Assembly (NCBI GenBank): GCA_903927465.1
Contig: CAIYMY010000020.1
Location: forward strand, 1-64,000
Length of the DNA: 64,000 nt
Direction of reading: 5' to 3'
Source: an uncultured Rhodospirillales bacterium
GTDB lineage: Bacteria > Pseudomonadota > Alphaproteobacteria > Acetobacterales > Acetobacteraceae
Numbering within the stretch: the first letter of the stretch is position 1; the number at the start of each line of letters is the position of its first letter. Below, one piece after another: positions 10,165 to 19,539 of the stretch. The translations under genes and the position numbers were made by a program. The notes beneath the pieces were generated by a model. That model ran no database searches, had not been told where the DNA came from, and worked only from the letters and a program-made list of their open reading frames with translations.

Positions 10165-11346
10165 TCACGTCACGCCGGCATTTTGGCGGGGCATAAAGCC
10201 CGTCAGCCGGCCATAAAGTGCGACAAGCCGCTGCGCTTCCCCCGCCCAGGAGAAATGCGCCAAAGCAGCTTCCCGGCCCGCTTGGCCGAGTACCGCGCGG
10301 CTCATCGGGTTCGCCATGCGCTGCACTTCCTCAGCGATGGCGGCGGGATTGGCAGTGTCCACCAGGGCGCCGCAGCCAGCGGCCTCGATCACCGCCGCAA
10401 CCTCCTCGGCTTCAGCGGGCGCAATGACGGGCAGGCCGGCCAGCATGGCGTCGAACAGCTTATGGGGCAGAGCAAGCCGATGATTCTCCGCCCCCGGCTG
10501 AAACAGGATCAGCGCAATATCGCAGCGCGAAGCCGCCGCCAGCGCGGCTTCATGCGGCAGCCATCCCAAAGCCGTAATCCGCGCCGTGAGGCCAAGCGCT
10601 TTGGCCCTCGCCCAGAAATCCGCCTCACTGTCATCGGTGAAGCGGCCAATCAGGCAAAGCCGCGTCTCGGGCGGGCAAAGTGCCAGGGTGTCCAGCATTT
10701 GCGCCCAGCCGCGCGCGCGCGTCAGCGCCCCCAAATGCAGCAGCGTCAACGGCCCAGCGGCATGAACACGCGGCGGCACATCGCCAAGCGCGTAATTGCG
10801 CACCTTCACCACCCGCGCTTCACCGCCAAAAGGCGCTTCCAGCCCATCCTTCGCCACCACCACCGCATCGGCCGCCCGCCCCATCGCCCAACACACCCCA
10901 TGCAGCAGGCCGCGCAGCATGGGCCGCAGCAAGGCCGGCGCCCTGCCATCCAGCCGCGATGGGTAGTGTTCATGCACATCCAAAATGATGCGCGCGCCGG
11001 TCCACCAGCCGGCCAGCAAAGCCGCTGCCCAGGCATCGGGTTCCGAGGCATGGATCACCTCGGCCCGCTGCCGCGCTGCGCGCATGGCAAGGCGCGGAAT
11101 GCCAAAAAAGCGGCGTAAGCGACCGCGCCGCGCTGGAAAGGTGCTGATAGCCACCCCCGCCACCAGAAGGGGCGCTGTGCCAGATGATGGTTCGGGGCAT
11201 AAATGGCTGACCGCATAGCCGGCCTCAACCAGGCTCACGCCTTCCTTCATCACCACACGAATATCGGCAGGCGGGTGCGCGGCAGACAGCAGCAATACCT
11301 TCGGGCGCGCCAGCAAAACCGGGATCAGGCCACCATCGCGCGGCAT
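10165..11346 (-). CDS. Glycosyltransferase (GT4-like)
   Basis: PKVLLLSAAHPPADIRVVMKEG...; GT-B fold-like C-term LPHKLFDAMLAGLPVIAPAEAEEVAAVIE. Confidence 0.85.
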   Translation of the reverse strand: MPRDGGLIPVLLARPKVLLLSAAHPPADIRVVMKEGVSLVEAGYAVSHLCPEPSSGTAPLLVAGVAISTFPARRGRLRRFFGIPRLAMRAARQRAEVIHASEPDAWAAALLAGWWTGARIILDVHEHYPSRLDGRAPALLRPMLRGLLHGVCWAMGRAADAVVVAKDGLEAPFGGEARVVKVRNYALGDVPPRVHAAGPLTLLHLGALTRARGWAQMLDTLALCPPETRLCLIGRFTDDSEADFWARAKALGLTARITALGWLPHEAALAAASRCDIALILFQPGAENHRLALPHKLFDAMLAGLPVIAPAEAEEVAAVIEAAGCGALVDTANPAAIAEEVQRMANPMSRAVLGQAGREAALAHFSWAGEAQRLVALYGRLTGFMPRQNAGVT

Positions 11347-12431
11347 TCGTCACCTTCCAGCAGGGCTTGCAGATGATCACGCATGCGGATGCCCGCGCGC
11401 CCATCCCAAAGCGGAATGGGCCGCGCCTGGCGCAAGGGGCTGCTCAGGATTTCCATGACGTGCTGCGGCAATTCTTCAGGCGTGGCCAGCCTGTTCATAC
11501 CGGCGGCGATGGTGATGGGGCGTTCAGTGGCGCCGCGCAGCGTCAGGCAAGGCAGTCCAAGCGCGGTCGCTTCTTCCTGCACGCCGCCACTATCGGTCGC
11601 GACCAGCCGCGCGCGACACAGCAAGGATAGAAACTCCAAATACCCAAGCGGTGGCGTGATCCGGACACCATTGGGCGGCACAAAGCCAAAGGCCTTCATT
11701 TGCGCCGCCGCGCGCGGATGAATTGGCCAGACCAGCGGCACATGCCGCGCCGCAGCAGAAAGCGCATCAAGCAGCGCAATGAAGCGCTCGGGCTTGTCCA
11801 CATTGCCGGCGCGATGCAGCGTCACCAGCCCATACCCACCGCGTGTCAGGCCGCGCGGCAGGCGCTTTGCGCGCGCTGCCTGCAAATGGCGCATTTGCGT
11901 ATCCACCATGGCATTCCCCACCGCCTGCACCGCAGCGGCGGCATGGCCTTCCTGACGCAGCCGCGCGGCGGTCGCCTCATCCGGCGCCCAAAGAATATCG
12001 GAAATCGCATCAATGGCGCGGCGATTGATTTCTTCAGGCAAATCCCGTTCGCCCGAACGCAGTCCGGCTTCCAGATGGATTAGCGTAATGCCCATCTTGC
12101 GTGCAGCCAGAGCAGCGGCGAGCGCGCCATCCACATCGCCCGCCACCACCACAGCAGCAGGGCGCCGCGATTTCCAGACGGTTTCGCAGGCAATCATGGA
12201 ACGCCCCGTCAGCACCGCATGGCTGCCGCCAGAAACCCCAAGCGCGATATCGGGCGTGGGCAGGCCAAGATCGGCGAAATGGACGCCGAACATGGCCGGG
12301 TCCTCATGCTGGCCGGTATGCAGCAAAATGGGTTGGCAAAAATCGGGACCAGCGGCCAGCGCATGCCAAAGGGCGGCGAGTTTCGGCAAATTGGGCCTTG
12401 CGGCAGCAACGAGATGCACCTCGGGCAGCAT
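11325..12431 (-). CDS. wecB: UDP-N-acetylglucosamine 2-epimerase (non-hydrolysing)
   Basis: HTGQHEDPAMF, HLEAGLRSGERDLPEEINRRAID, TDSGGVQEEATALGLPCLTLR. Confidence 0.93.
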   Translation of the reverse strand: MLPEVHLVAAARPNLPKLAALWHALAAGPDFCQPILLHTGQHEDPAMFGVHFADLGLPTPDIALGVSGGSHAVLTGRSMIACETVWKSRRPAAVVVAGDVDGALAAALAARKMGITLIHLEAGLRSGERDLPEEINRRAIDAISDILWAPDEATAARLRQEGHAAAAVQAVGNAMVDTQMRHLQAARAKRLPRGLTRGGYGLVTLHRAGNVDKPERFIALLDALSAAARHVPLVWPIHPRAAAQMKAFGFVPPNGVRITPPLGYLEFLSLLCRARLVATDSGGVQEEATALGLPCLTLRGATERPITIAAGMNRLATPEELPQHVMEILSSPLRQARPIPLWDGRAGIRMRDHLQALLEGDECRAMVA

Positions 12432-12433
12432 GA

Positions 12434-13693
12434 TCAGCGCCTTCCTGAAACGGCTAAACGGTTTGAGGTTGAGAGGCCCCTGGCAGGCACGGGGATGGCT
12501 TCCACCAGCGCCGCGAAACGTGCCGCCAGCAGGCGCCGATCATGCTGGCGGACAGCAATACTGCGCGCCGCCGCCCCCATCGCCGCGCGGCGTGCAGGGT
12601 CTTCCACCAGGCCCATCAGCGCTGCAGCCAAGCCCGCAGCGTCGCCAGGCGGCACGGCGATGCCGCAGCCGCCTTCGGCCAATAGCCGCGCGGCCTGACC
12701 AGGCGCGGTGCTGATCACGGGCCGTCCCGCAGCCAGGCCATCCATCAGCTTATTGGGTGCGGTCCATTCGGCGAAGGCCGCGCAATCGGCCAGGATATGC
12801 AAACCAATTTGGCTGCCCGCGAAAAGCCGCGCCACATCGCGCTTGGGCATGGGCGGCAGGAAAGTCAGATTGGGCAGGCCGGCCGCCTGCTGGATAAGTC
12901 CGGTTTTCTCAGCACCTTCACCCACCAGCAGGATGCGGAGCCGGGTCTCGCCCCTGGCGGCCAAAAGCCGCGCGGCTTCCACCACCTCACCAAGCCCATT
13001 CGCCTTGCCATGCGCGCCGGCATAAAGCGCCAGCACTTCCCAGGGCGCGGCCTCGGGCGGGCGCCAGGGCGCGATATGGGGCCCAAAAAGGTCCAGGTCG
13101 CAGCCATTGCCGATCACCTGCACCCGCGAGGGGTCCGCGCCGCGCGCGAGGGCTGTTTCCGCCATGCCATCCGATAATGCGACCACTGCCGCCGCATGGC
13201 GGCAGGCCCGATTGGCCAGGGCGTCAAATACCGGGACGAGCGGCGCCGGCAGCACCCCCATGGCGCGCGGCAATTCCGGCCAGGGGTCACGGATTTCGAA
13301 AATGAAGGGAATGCCGCGCAAACCCTTGGCCAAAAGCGCCGGCATAGCAACGGTTAGCGGGGTTGAGGACGCGATAATCAGATCAGGCTTCACACGGAAC
13401 GCAAGGCGCGCCGCCGCCGCCGCATAGCGCAGAAACGCCGCGCCACGGGCCGTAACACCCATTGCATTGGCGTAAGGGATATCGAATTCCACTACCTGGA
13501 AGCTGGCCACGCGGCCTTCCCGCCTTCCCTTCCGAAAGGTGCCGCTGAGCCCGGTTTCAGCGCCCTGATAGCGCCCGGTCGCGAGCGTCACGCGATGACC
13601 GCGCGCGGCAAGGCTGCGGGCGAAGGCGAAGCTCCGTGTCGCGGTACTGCCCTCGGGCGTGCTGAAATGCTGATGCAGGTAAAGGATGTGCAT
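12434..13693 (-). CDS. Glycosyltransferase family 4 (WbuB-like)
   Basis: MHILYLHQHFSTPEGSTATRSFAFARSLAARGHRVTLATG; IASSTPLTVAMPALLAK; FEIRDPWPELPRAMG. Confidence 0.9.
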   Translation of the reverse strand: MHILYLHQHFSTPEGSTATRSFAFARSLAARGHRVTLATGRYQGAETGLSGTFRKGRREGRVASFQVVEFDIPYANAMGVTARGAAFLRYAAAAARLAFRVKPDLIIASSTPLTVAMPALLAKGLRGIPFIFEIRDPWPELPRAMGVLPAPLVPVFDALANRACRHAAAVVALSDGMAETALARGADPSRVQVIGNGCDLDLFGPHIAPWRPPEAAPWEVLALYAGAHGKANGLGEVVEAARLLAARGETRLRILLVGEGAEKTGLIQQAAGLPNLTFLPPMPKRDVARLFAGSQIGLHILADCAAFAEWTAPNKLMDGLAAGRPVISTAPGQAARLLAEGGCGIAVPPGDAAGLAAALMGLVEDPARRAAMGAAARSIAVRQHDRRLLAARFAALVEAIPVPARGLSTSNRLAVSGRR

Positions 13694-13698
13694 GGAAC

Positions 13699-14898
13699 TC
13701 AGCCGCGCGCCGCGGCGCGGATGGCGCGGATCACGCGGTGCTGCGCGTCTTGCCCCAAGCCGCTACCAGAGGGCAGGCAAAGCCCGCGCGCAAAGAGCGC
13801 TTCCGCCACCGACCCGCCGACACGCGGCGCATCACGAAACACCGGCTGCATATGCAAGGGCTTCCAGACTGGGCGGCTTTCAATGCCGTCGGCGGCCAAA
13901 ACGCGCCGCAACCCATCGGCCTGCATGCCGAACCCTTCAGGGTCAATCAGCATGGCGGAAAGCCAGCGCGTTGCCCTGCCCCAAGCGGCTTCGGGCATGA
14001 AGGAAATGCCCGGCAAATCCTCCAGCCCTTCCTGGTAGCGCGCGAAAATCGTGCGTCGTCCGGCTACTCGGTCGGCAAGCTCGGGTAATTGCGCGAGCCC
14101 CACAGCCGCCAATAGGGAAGACAGACCGAAGGAATAGCCGGTGGTCTCGTGCTCATAATGCGGCGCCGGGGTTTTGGCTTGATCGGCCAGGGCGCGGGCG
14201 CGGGCGATCAAAAGCGCATTATCGGAAGCGAGCGCCCCGCCGCCGCCAGCCGTTATTATCTTATTGCCATTGAAGGAAAAGGCCGCGAGCAAGGCCCCCT
14301 TGCCGGCAGAAAGCCCCGCCTGGGTGGCGCCCAGCCCCTCGGCGCTGTCTGAGATCAGCGCCACGCCAAAGCCAGCGCAAAGCGGGGCAATTTCATGCAG
14401 CGCGGCGCATTGGCCGTAGATATCCACCGCCACCACCGCCTTCGGCAGCCGGCCCTGCCGCGCTGCGTGGCGAAGTTCCGTGGCCAGAAGCGTGGGGTCG
14501 AGCGTCCAGCTTGCTGGGCAGACATCCAGAAAACGCGGCCTGGCGCCCAATTGCACTGCCGGCGCGATGGAGGCGATGAAAGTAAAGCCCGGCACCCAAA
14601 CCTCATCCCCCGGGCCGATCTCCAGCACGCGGAAGGCCAGCGTCAGCGCTGCCGTGCCGGAAGCAACACCAAGCACATGGGCGAAGCCCGTATCCTTGGC
14701 CAAGGCGGCTTCAAAAGCGCGCGGAATTGGGCCCGCCGGCGCCAACCAGCCCGAGGCGAGGCTCGCTTCGATCGCGGCCTTCTCCCGCCCCGTCAACTGC
14801 GGCGGCGAGAGCAGGATGGGTGCCGCCAAATCATGCGCTGGCCTGGGCGGCTTGGGCAGCAGGCGCCCAGCTTGGGCGGGGGAGAGCATCGCGGTCAC
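13699..14898 (-). CDS. DegT/DnrJ/EryC1/StrS family PLP-dependent sugar aminotransferase
   Basis: GVASGTAALTLAFRVLEIGPGDEVWVPGFTF; SFNGNKIITAGGGGALASD (lysine motif). Confidence 0.93.
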   Translation of the reverse strand: MTAMLSPAQAGRLLPKPPRPAHDLAAPILLSPPQLTGREKAAIEASLASGWLAPAGPIPRAFEAALAKDTGFAHVLGVASGTAALTLAFRVLEIGPGDEVWVPGFTFIASIAPAVQLGARPRFLDVCPASWTLDPTLLATELRHAARQGRLPKAVVAVDIYGQCAALHEIAPLCAGFGVALISDSAEGLGATQAGLSAGKGALLAAFSFNGNKIITAGGGGALASDNALLIARARALADQAKTPAPHYEHETTGYSFGLSSLLAAVGLAQLPELADRVAGRRTIFARYQEGLEDLPGISFMPEAAWGRATRWLSAMLIDPEGFGMQADGLRRVLAADGIESRPVWKPLHMQPVFRDAPRVGGSVAEALFARGLCLPSGSGLGQDAQHRVIRAIRAAARG

Positions 14899-15524
14899 CG
14901 ATTGAGCCCCGGCATGACCGGCGCCGCCCCTTGGGCGAGCACGTCATCAAGGCGCGCCGAGGTCGCATGGCCGGGCATGGTGGCGCCATGGCCGCGAAGC
15001 AGCAGGGCGCAGCAAGCAACGGCAAGTTTCAGGTCTGTCATAAATTCAATGCCTTGCCGTATATATTGAACATCACAATAAAGCCGCCGCGCCCAAGGCA
15101 GCGCATTGCGGCCTTCCGCCTGGGCAAGACCAAACAAGCCGGGCCTCACCCAAAGCCGACGCGCCTCGGTTTCACTAAACAGGGGCGTGTAGTCGCAAGG
15201 CAAAGGCCGCGGACCGACCAAGCTCATTTCACCACGCAAGATATTGATCATTTGGGGCAATTCATCGAGGCCACTGGCCCGGAGCCAGCGCCCGAACCCG
15301 TTGAGCCGCGTGGCATCCGGCGCCCCCCCTTCGTGCATGGATCGGAATTTTAATAGGGTAAAGGCCGCGCCATGCCGCCCAGCGCGGCGTTGGCGAAACA
15401 GGATGGGGCGGCCCAGGGCCAGCAGCACCGCCAGCGCGAGCAGGGCAAGGATTGGCGCCCCCAGTACCAGGACCAGCGCGGCCACTACGCGGTCAAACGC
15501 AGCCTTACCCCAAAGCGCGTACAT
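14895..15524 (-). CDS. Bacterial sugar transferase (initiating phosphoglycosyl transferase)
   Basis: FDRVVAALVLVLGAPILALLALAV TM; LLKFRSMHEGGAPDATRLNGFGRWLRASGLDELPQMINILRGEMSLVGPRPLP. Confidence 0.95.
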   Translation of the reverse strand: MYALWGKAAFDRVVAALVLVLGAPILALLALAVLLALGRPILFRQRRAGRHGAAFTLLKFRSMHEGGAPDATRLNGFGRWLRASGLDELPQMINILRGEMSLVGPRPLPCDYTPLFSETEARRLWVRPGLFGLAQAEGRNALPWARRLYCDVQYIRQGIEFMTDLKLAVACCALLLRGHGATMPGHATSARLDDVLAQGAAPVMPGLNR

Positions 15525-16776
15525 GCGAAGCCTCCTTCCCCGGCGCTTCGGCGCGCAGCCCAAGCCCCAGCGCCAACCCAAGCGTGAGCCAAGCCATGCG
15601 ATTGCCAAGATCGGTTGAGACCTGAAGCGTCACCGCCATGGGCAGGCAGAGCATCAGAATCCGCGCCACCCGCCAGGATGGCGCGGCCCCGCCAAGCCGC
15701 CAGACCACCCAGACCGCACCGCCAAAAGCAATCAGCCAAAGCACGAAGCCAGGCAGGCCGGCCTCAGCCAATGCTTCAAGCGCCAGATTATGGGGGTGCC
15801 GCCCGCGCCATTCACCAAACCCCGCCGCCAGGCTGAAGCCGCCAGTGCCCAGGCCAAAGGGCATGGTCTGACCCGCCAAGGCCAAGGCCGCACCCCAAAG
15901 CGGCAAGCGGCCGGAGCTTTCCAACGTGTTGGGCGCAAAGAAACGTTCCAGAGCGCGAGCGTGCTGAGTTACCTCGGTTCCTATGAACAGCACCGCGCCA
16001 CCGGCAAGGCAGAACAGCCCAAGCAGCCACAGCACCGCCTGCCCGCGCTTTTGTTGCTTGAACAGGATCAATGCCGGACCGCATGCCAGGCAAAGCCCAA
16101 GCGCCACCAGCGCCGCCCGCCCGCCGGGCAGCAAAGCGCCAAGCGCCAAGGCCAGGGTAGTGCCCAACCAAAAAAGCCCCGTCGATGCACCACGCGCTTC
16201 AGCCCAATACACAGCCGCGAGCGCCGCCGCCATGGCAATGGCAAGTCCCGTCACCTGATAGGCAATACGCCATTTCTCGGGATCGGCATCGGGCAGCCCG
16301 CCCAGGGCGACACTCCCTTGTGCGAGATTATTGGCAAGGCTGAGCGCAACCGCTGCGCCAGCCCCAAGCACACCGGCACAAAAGCCGCGGAGCGCCGTGT
16401 CATCCCCGGCCACCACCAAACCAGCGAAAAGCATGATGGGCCCAAGCAGGGTGATTTCCGGCAATTTGGCGGCAAGCACAGCGCCCGAGGCGCTCCAACA
16501 GCCGGCCAACACCAGCCAAAGCCAAAGCACTCCAATCGCGGCAAGCGGCAGGCCAATGTCCGGTGCCACCACCCAGCGCCGCGTGATGGCGCAAAGCGCC
16601 AGCAAGGGCAGCGCCAGGGCAGCGCTGAATATCGTAAAATCAATGGGTAAAGCGCCAATCAGGGGGATGGATTTCAAGGCCCCCGCCAAGTGCAAAAGGG
16701 CGGTAGCGGCCCCTGCCAACCACGCCAGCGCATCATGGGGCGGCGCTACGACCATGCCATCCACCCGCACCCTCAA
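15505..16776 (-). CDS. O-antigen ligase/polymerase family membrane protein (Wzy_C)
   Basis: About 10 TM segments; GLGTGGFSLAAGFGEWRGRHPHNLALEALAEAGLPG motif. Confidence 0.85.
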   Translation of the reverse strand: MRVRVDGMVVAPPHDALAWLAGAATALLHLAGALKSIPLIGALPIDFTIFSAALALPLLALCAITRRWVVAPDIGLPLAAIGVLWLWLVLAGCWSASGAVLAAKLPEITLLGPIMLFAGLVVAGDDTALRGFCAGVLGAGAAVALSLANNLAQGSVALGGLPDADPEKWRIAYQVTGLAIAMAAALAAVYWAEARGASTGLFWLGTTLALALGALLPGGRAALVALGLCLACGPALILFKQQKRGQAVLWLLGLFCLAGGAVLFIGTEVTQHARALERFFAPNTLESSGRLPLWGAALALAGQTMPFGLGTGGFSLAAGFGEWRGRHPHNLALEALAEAGLPGFVLWLIAFGGAVWVVWRLGGAAPSWRVARILMLCLPMAVTLQVSTDLGNRMAWLTLGLALGLGLRAEAPGKEASHVRALG

Positions 16777-17654
16777 TCCCCCTGCATAGCCGGGCTGCGC
16801 GTGACCAGCGCGGCGTCACGAAACGCGATACGCGTCAGCAAGACGCCCGCTGCTGCCATGAAGACCGCGAAAGGTACCACCAGCAGCCAAAGGCCAAGCA
16901 AAAGGGGCCGGTTGGGCCGCGAAGCGCGGGCTTCCACCATGGGGGCGGCGATCAGCCGTGCTGCCACAGCCTCATCCGCCGCCACCACCAGCCCGGCGCG
17001 CTGCTGCTGCGCCAGAAGATCGTAAAGGCTATTGCGGAGGAAGATATCGCTTTCGCCGGATAGCCGCGCCTCAAGCGCCGCGACCCGCCGAGCAGCTTGG
17101 TCCGCCAGGTCAGCGCGTACCTTGGCCTCAGCAAAGCGATGCAGGCTGATCAGGCTTTGCAGCGCCAGCGCTGGGTCCCGATGCGTTACTTCAAGCGTCC
17201 AAGTAATGCTGCCAAGGTTCTGAGTTACCGATGAATAGCGTTCCAGCCAGGCCAGCACATCATCGGCATCCAGCGCCCGGTTAAGCCCAAGCAAAACACG
17301 CAGCCCCCAAAGCGGCGAGTCTTGGCGGGCGCGCTCCATCGCCTGAAGCAGCGGGGTTTCGGTGGTCAGCATCCGCGCTGCCTCGGGCGAGCGCAACGCG
17401 GCCAGATAAATGGCGAAGTTTCCTCCGGGGCGCGTATCCAGCCCCTGCCCCAAGCTCAGCGGATGTGTCGATAGTAGGGACGAAACGGCGAAGGCCGTGG
17501 TTTCCGCCGGCGCCACCTGGGCGCGCGCCACATGGCCGCGCGGCCAAAGCAGGATCGCCGCCGCGCCCCCCACCCAAAGCAGCAGCAGGATCAGCGCCAA
17601 CCTGGCACGCCAAGCCCATAGCCCCATCAGCAGCAGCGGCAGCGGCATTAGCAT
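16773..17654 (-). CDS. Wzz-like chain-length determinant/polysaccharide co-polymerase without ATPase domain
   Basis: N- and C-terminal TM segments flanking a periplasmic helical region; cluster position; no Walker motifs. Confidence 0.6.
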   Translation of the reverse strand: MLMPLPLLLMGLWAWRARLALILLLLWVGGAAAILLWPRGHVARAQVAPAETTAFAVSSLLSTHPLSLGQGLDTRPGGNFAIYLAALRSPEAARMLTTETPLLQAMERARQDSPLWGLRVLLGLNRALDADDVLAWLERYSSVTQNLGSITWTLEVTHRDPALALQSLISLHRFAEAKVRADLADQAARRVAALEARLSGESDIFLRNSLYDLLAQQQRAGLVVAADEAVAARLIAAPMVEARASRPNRPLLLGLWLLVVPFAVFMAAAGVLLTRIAFRDAALVTRSPAMQGD

Positions 17655-19408
17655 CCACCCATTTTGGGAAGGGCGATATCAGTGAAAATCCGCCCAATCG
17701 GGCGATTGGCGCGGAGTTCCAGCACGGGCGCGGGCTCCACCCGCCCATAGGCCGGGCTTTCCCAACCGCGGATCAATTCCAGGGTGAAGGGCGCATTGGC
17801 GCTGAGCGTGATGCGCGCCTTGGCGCTTTCGATGCCATCGGGGATGCGTCGCCAATCGCCGGGGCAAAGCCGCCAGCGCAGCGCAAGACGCTGGAAATCG
17901 CCCCCGATGCGGTCTTCCACGCGCCAAAGGCGGCCACGGCATTCAATGCGCCGCGCATGGCGATTGCCGCGCCAATCGCGGGTTTTTGCGCCATCGGGAA
18001 TGGCACGGCAGCGCGGCCAGCGGCCAAACAGAAAGGGGCCAAGCCGCGGCATGGGCTCGGCATCATCAAAGGTGATCAGGTTATGCCCGGCCCCGCCGGC
18101 CAGCATGCTTTGCCACCAATCAAAGCCCGGCGGCGGCAGATAGGCGCCGCTGCCGCCATCGCGCAGCAGGTTCTCATCGCCATCCCAAAGGTCGAAATGC
18201 AGCAAATCCGCCTGACCAGGCCGGAAGCGGAGCGGCACGCCAGTGCGCAGCACCCCACGCGCGCGCCCTGCGCCGCTGAGCCCAAACCAGCCGGCGCTCC
18301 GCCAATGCGGTGCTTGAGGTGCCGGGGCGGCAGGCGTGGCAGCAAGACCAAGGGCGCGGCAGCCCGCATCATCGGGCAGCCCAGCATTTTCGCCGAGAAA
18401 CAGCCGCGAAGCGCGTTCCAGGCTGGCGCGCGCATCCTGCCCGCCAGCGCCGGAAAGATCGGCAAAGGCAGAATCATCGCAAGGCCCGATGCGCGGCAAA
18501 GCGCCATTTGGCGCCATGACGCGGCCAAGCCATTGGGTCGCCGATGCGGCTCGGGCGTTGAAGGGCGCCGCAAAGCCGGGCGCGCCATGGCGCCGGCGGA
18601 ACCATTCGGCAATCGCCAGCACATCCAGCATTAACCGGTGATAGGCGGGCGAGGCTTGGGCAAAGGCGCCACAGGGCGAGACCAGCCGCGCCACAGCCCG
18701 CTCCAGCCCCCGCGCCCCGGCGCGTTGGTCCCGCGCCCGGCCCAAAAGCAGCCCGCAAACGAATAGCCCCGCCGCTTCGCTGATAGGGTGGTTGTTATCC
18801 TGCGCTGCCCCATAAGCACGCGTGGCGCGGATGCGTTGTGCATGGAGCGCGAGCAATTCACGCGTGCCGGGGCTCAGCCCGCGATCCGCGCCCAGCAAGG
18901 CAAGGGCCAGGCTGATGCCCATGGCGCGCAGCGCCGCTTCCTGCGCACAGCCCCAGCCGGGGCCGCGAAAGGGCGGGTTGGCGGTGGCCCAATCGGCCAA
19001 AAGCGCCTCGGCCTCGTTCAGATGATTACCTTCAGGGTCGCGCTGCGCCGTAAGCGCCAGGGTGAGCAAAGGGGGGAGGCGATGGGTCTCCCAGAGCGCG
19101 CGGATATCAGCGCCGGGTTGCGCCAACACATCCAGCGCATGGGCTTCTGGGTTGAAGGGTCCGTGCCAGTCACGCTGGATGCCTGGAAAGGCCTGGGTGT
19201 TCGGCAGGAAGGGGCCGCGCGGGGCTGGCAGATCAGGCAAGGCGCGATGGGCAAGCCCCAAGCGAAGGCGCAGGCGATGCCAAGCGAACAGCGCCACCGG
19301 GCGCAGGCCGAGCCGCCAAGCCGCATCAGCACGCAGCCACCAGCCGCGCCAGCCGGGAAGGCCAGCTTCAGGGTGATTGGTTTCGCCAAGAACCGTATCA
19401 CCGGGCAA
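17648..19408 (-). CDS. Heparinase II/III family protein
   Basis: NTQAFPGIQRDWHGPFNPEAHALDVLAQ, DNNHPISEAAGLFVCGLLL, DGGSGAYLPPPGFDWWQSMLAGGAGHNLITFD. Confidence 0.85.
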   Translation of the reverse strand: MPGDTVLGETNHPEAGLPGWRGWWLRADAAWRLGLRPVALFAWHRLRLRLGLAHRALPDLPAPRGPFLPNTQAFPGIQRDWHGPFNPEAHALDVLAQPGADIRALWETHRLPPLLTLALTAQRDPEGNHLNEAEALLADWATANPPFRGPGWGCAQEAALRAMGISLALALLGADRGLSPGTRELLALHAQRIRATRAYGAAQDNNHPISEAAGLFVCGLLLGRARDQRAGARGLERAVARLVSPCGAFAQASPAYHRLMLDVLAIAEWFRRRHGAPGFAAPFNARAASATQWLGRVMAPNGALPRIGPCDDSAFADLSGAGGQDARASLERASRLFLGENAGLPDDAGCRALGLAATPAAPAPQAPHWRSAGWFGLSGAGRARGVLRTGVPLRFRPGQADLLHFDLWDGDENLLRDGGSGAYLPPPGFDWWQSMLAGGAGHNLITFDDAEPMPRLGPFLFGRWPRCRAIPDGAKTRDWRGNRHARRIECRGRLWRVEDRIGGDFQRLALRWRLCPGDWRRIPDGIESAKARITLSANAPFTLELIRGWESPAYGRVEPAPVLELRANRPIGRIFTDIALPKMGGC

Positions 19409-19539
19409 GGCACTCTCCTAAGGTGATTTTGGTCGTTGAAAAGCAATCTATGGTTGTGTTAAGGAAAAATCAATATTCTTTTTAGGTGTGTTAAATGTTA
19501 TGTTTCGCCAAAATGGAAAAGCCATTCGAGGCGTCCGTA

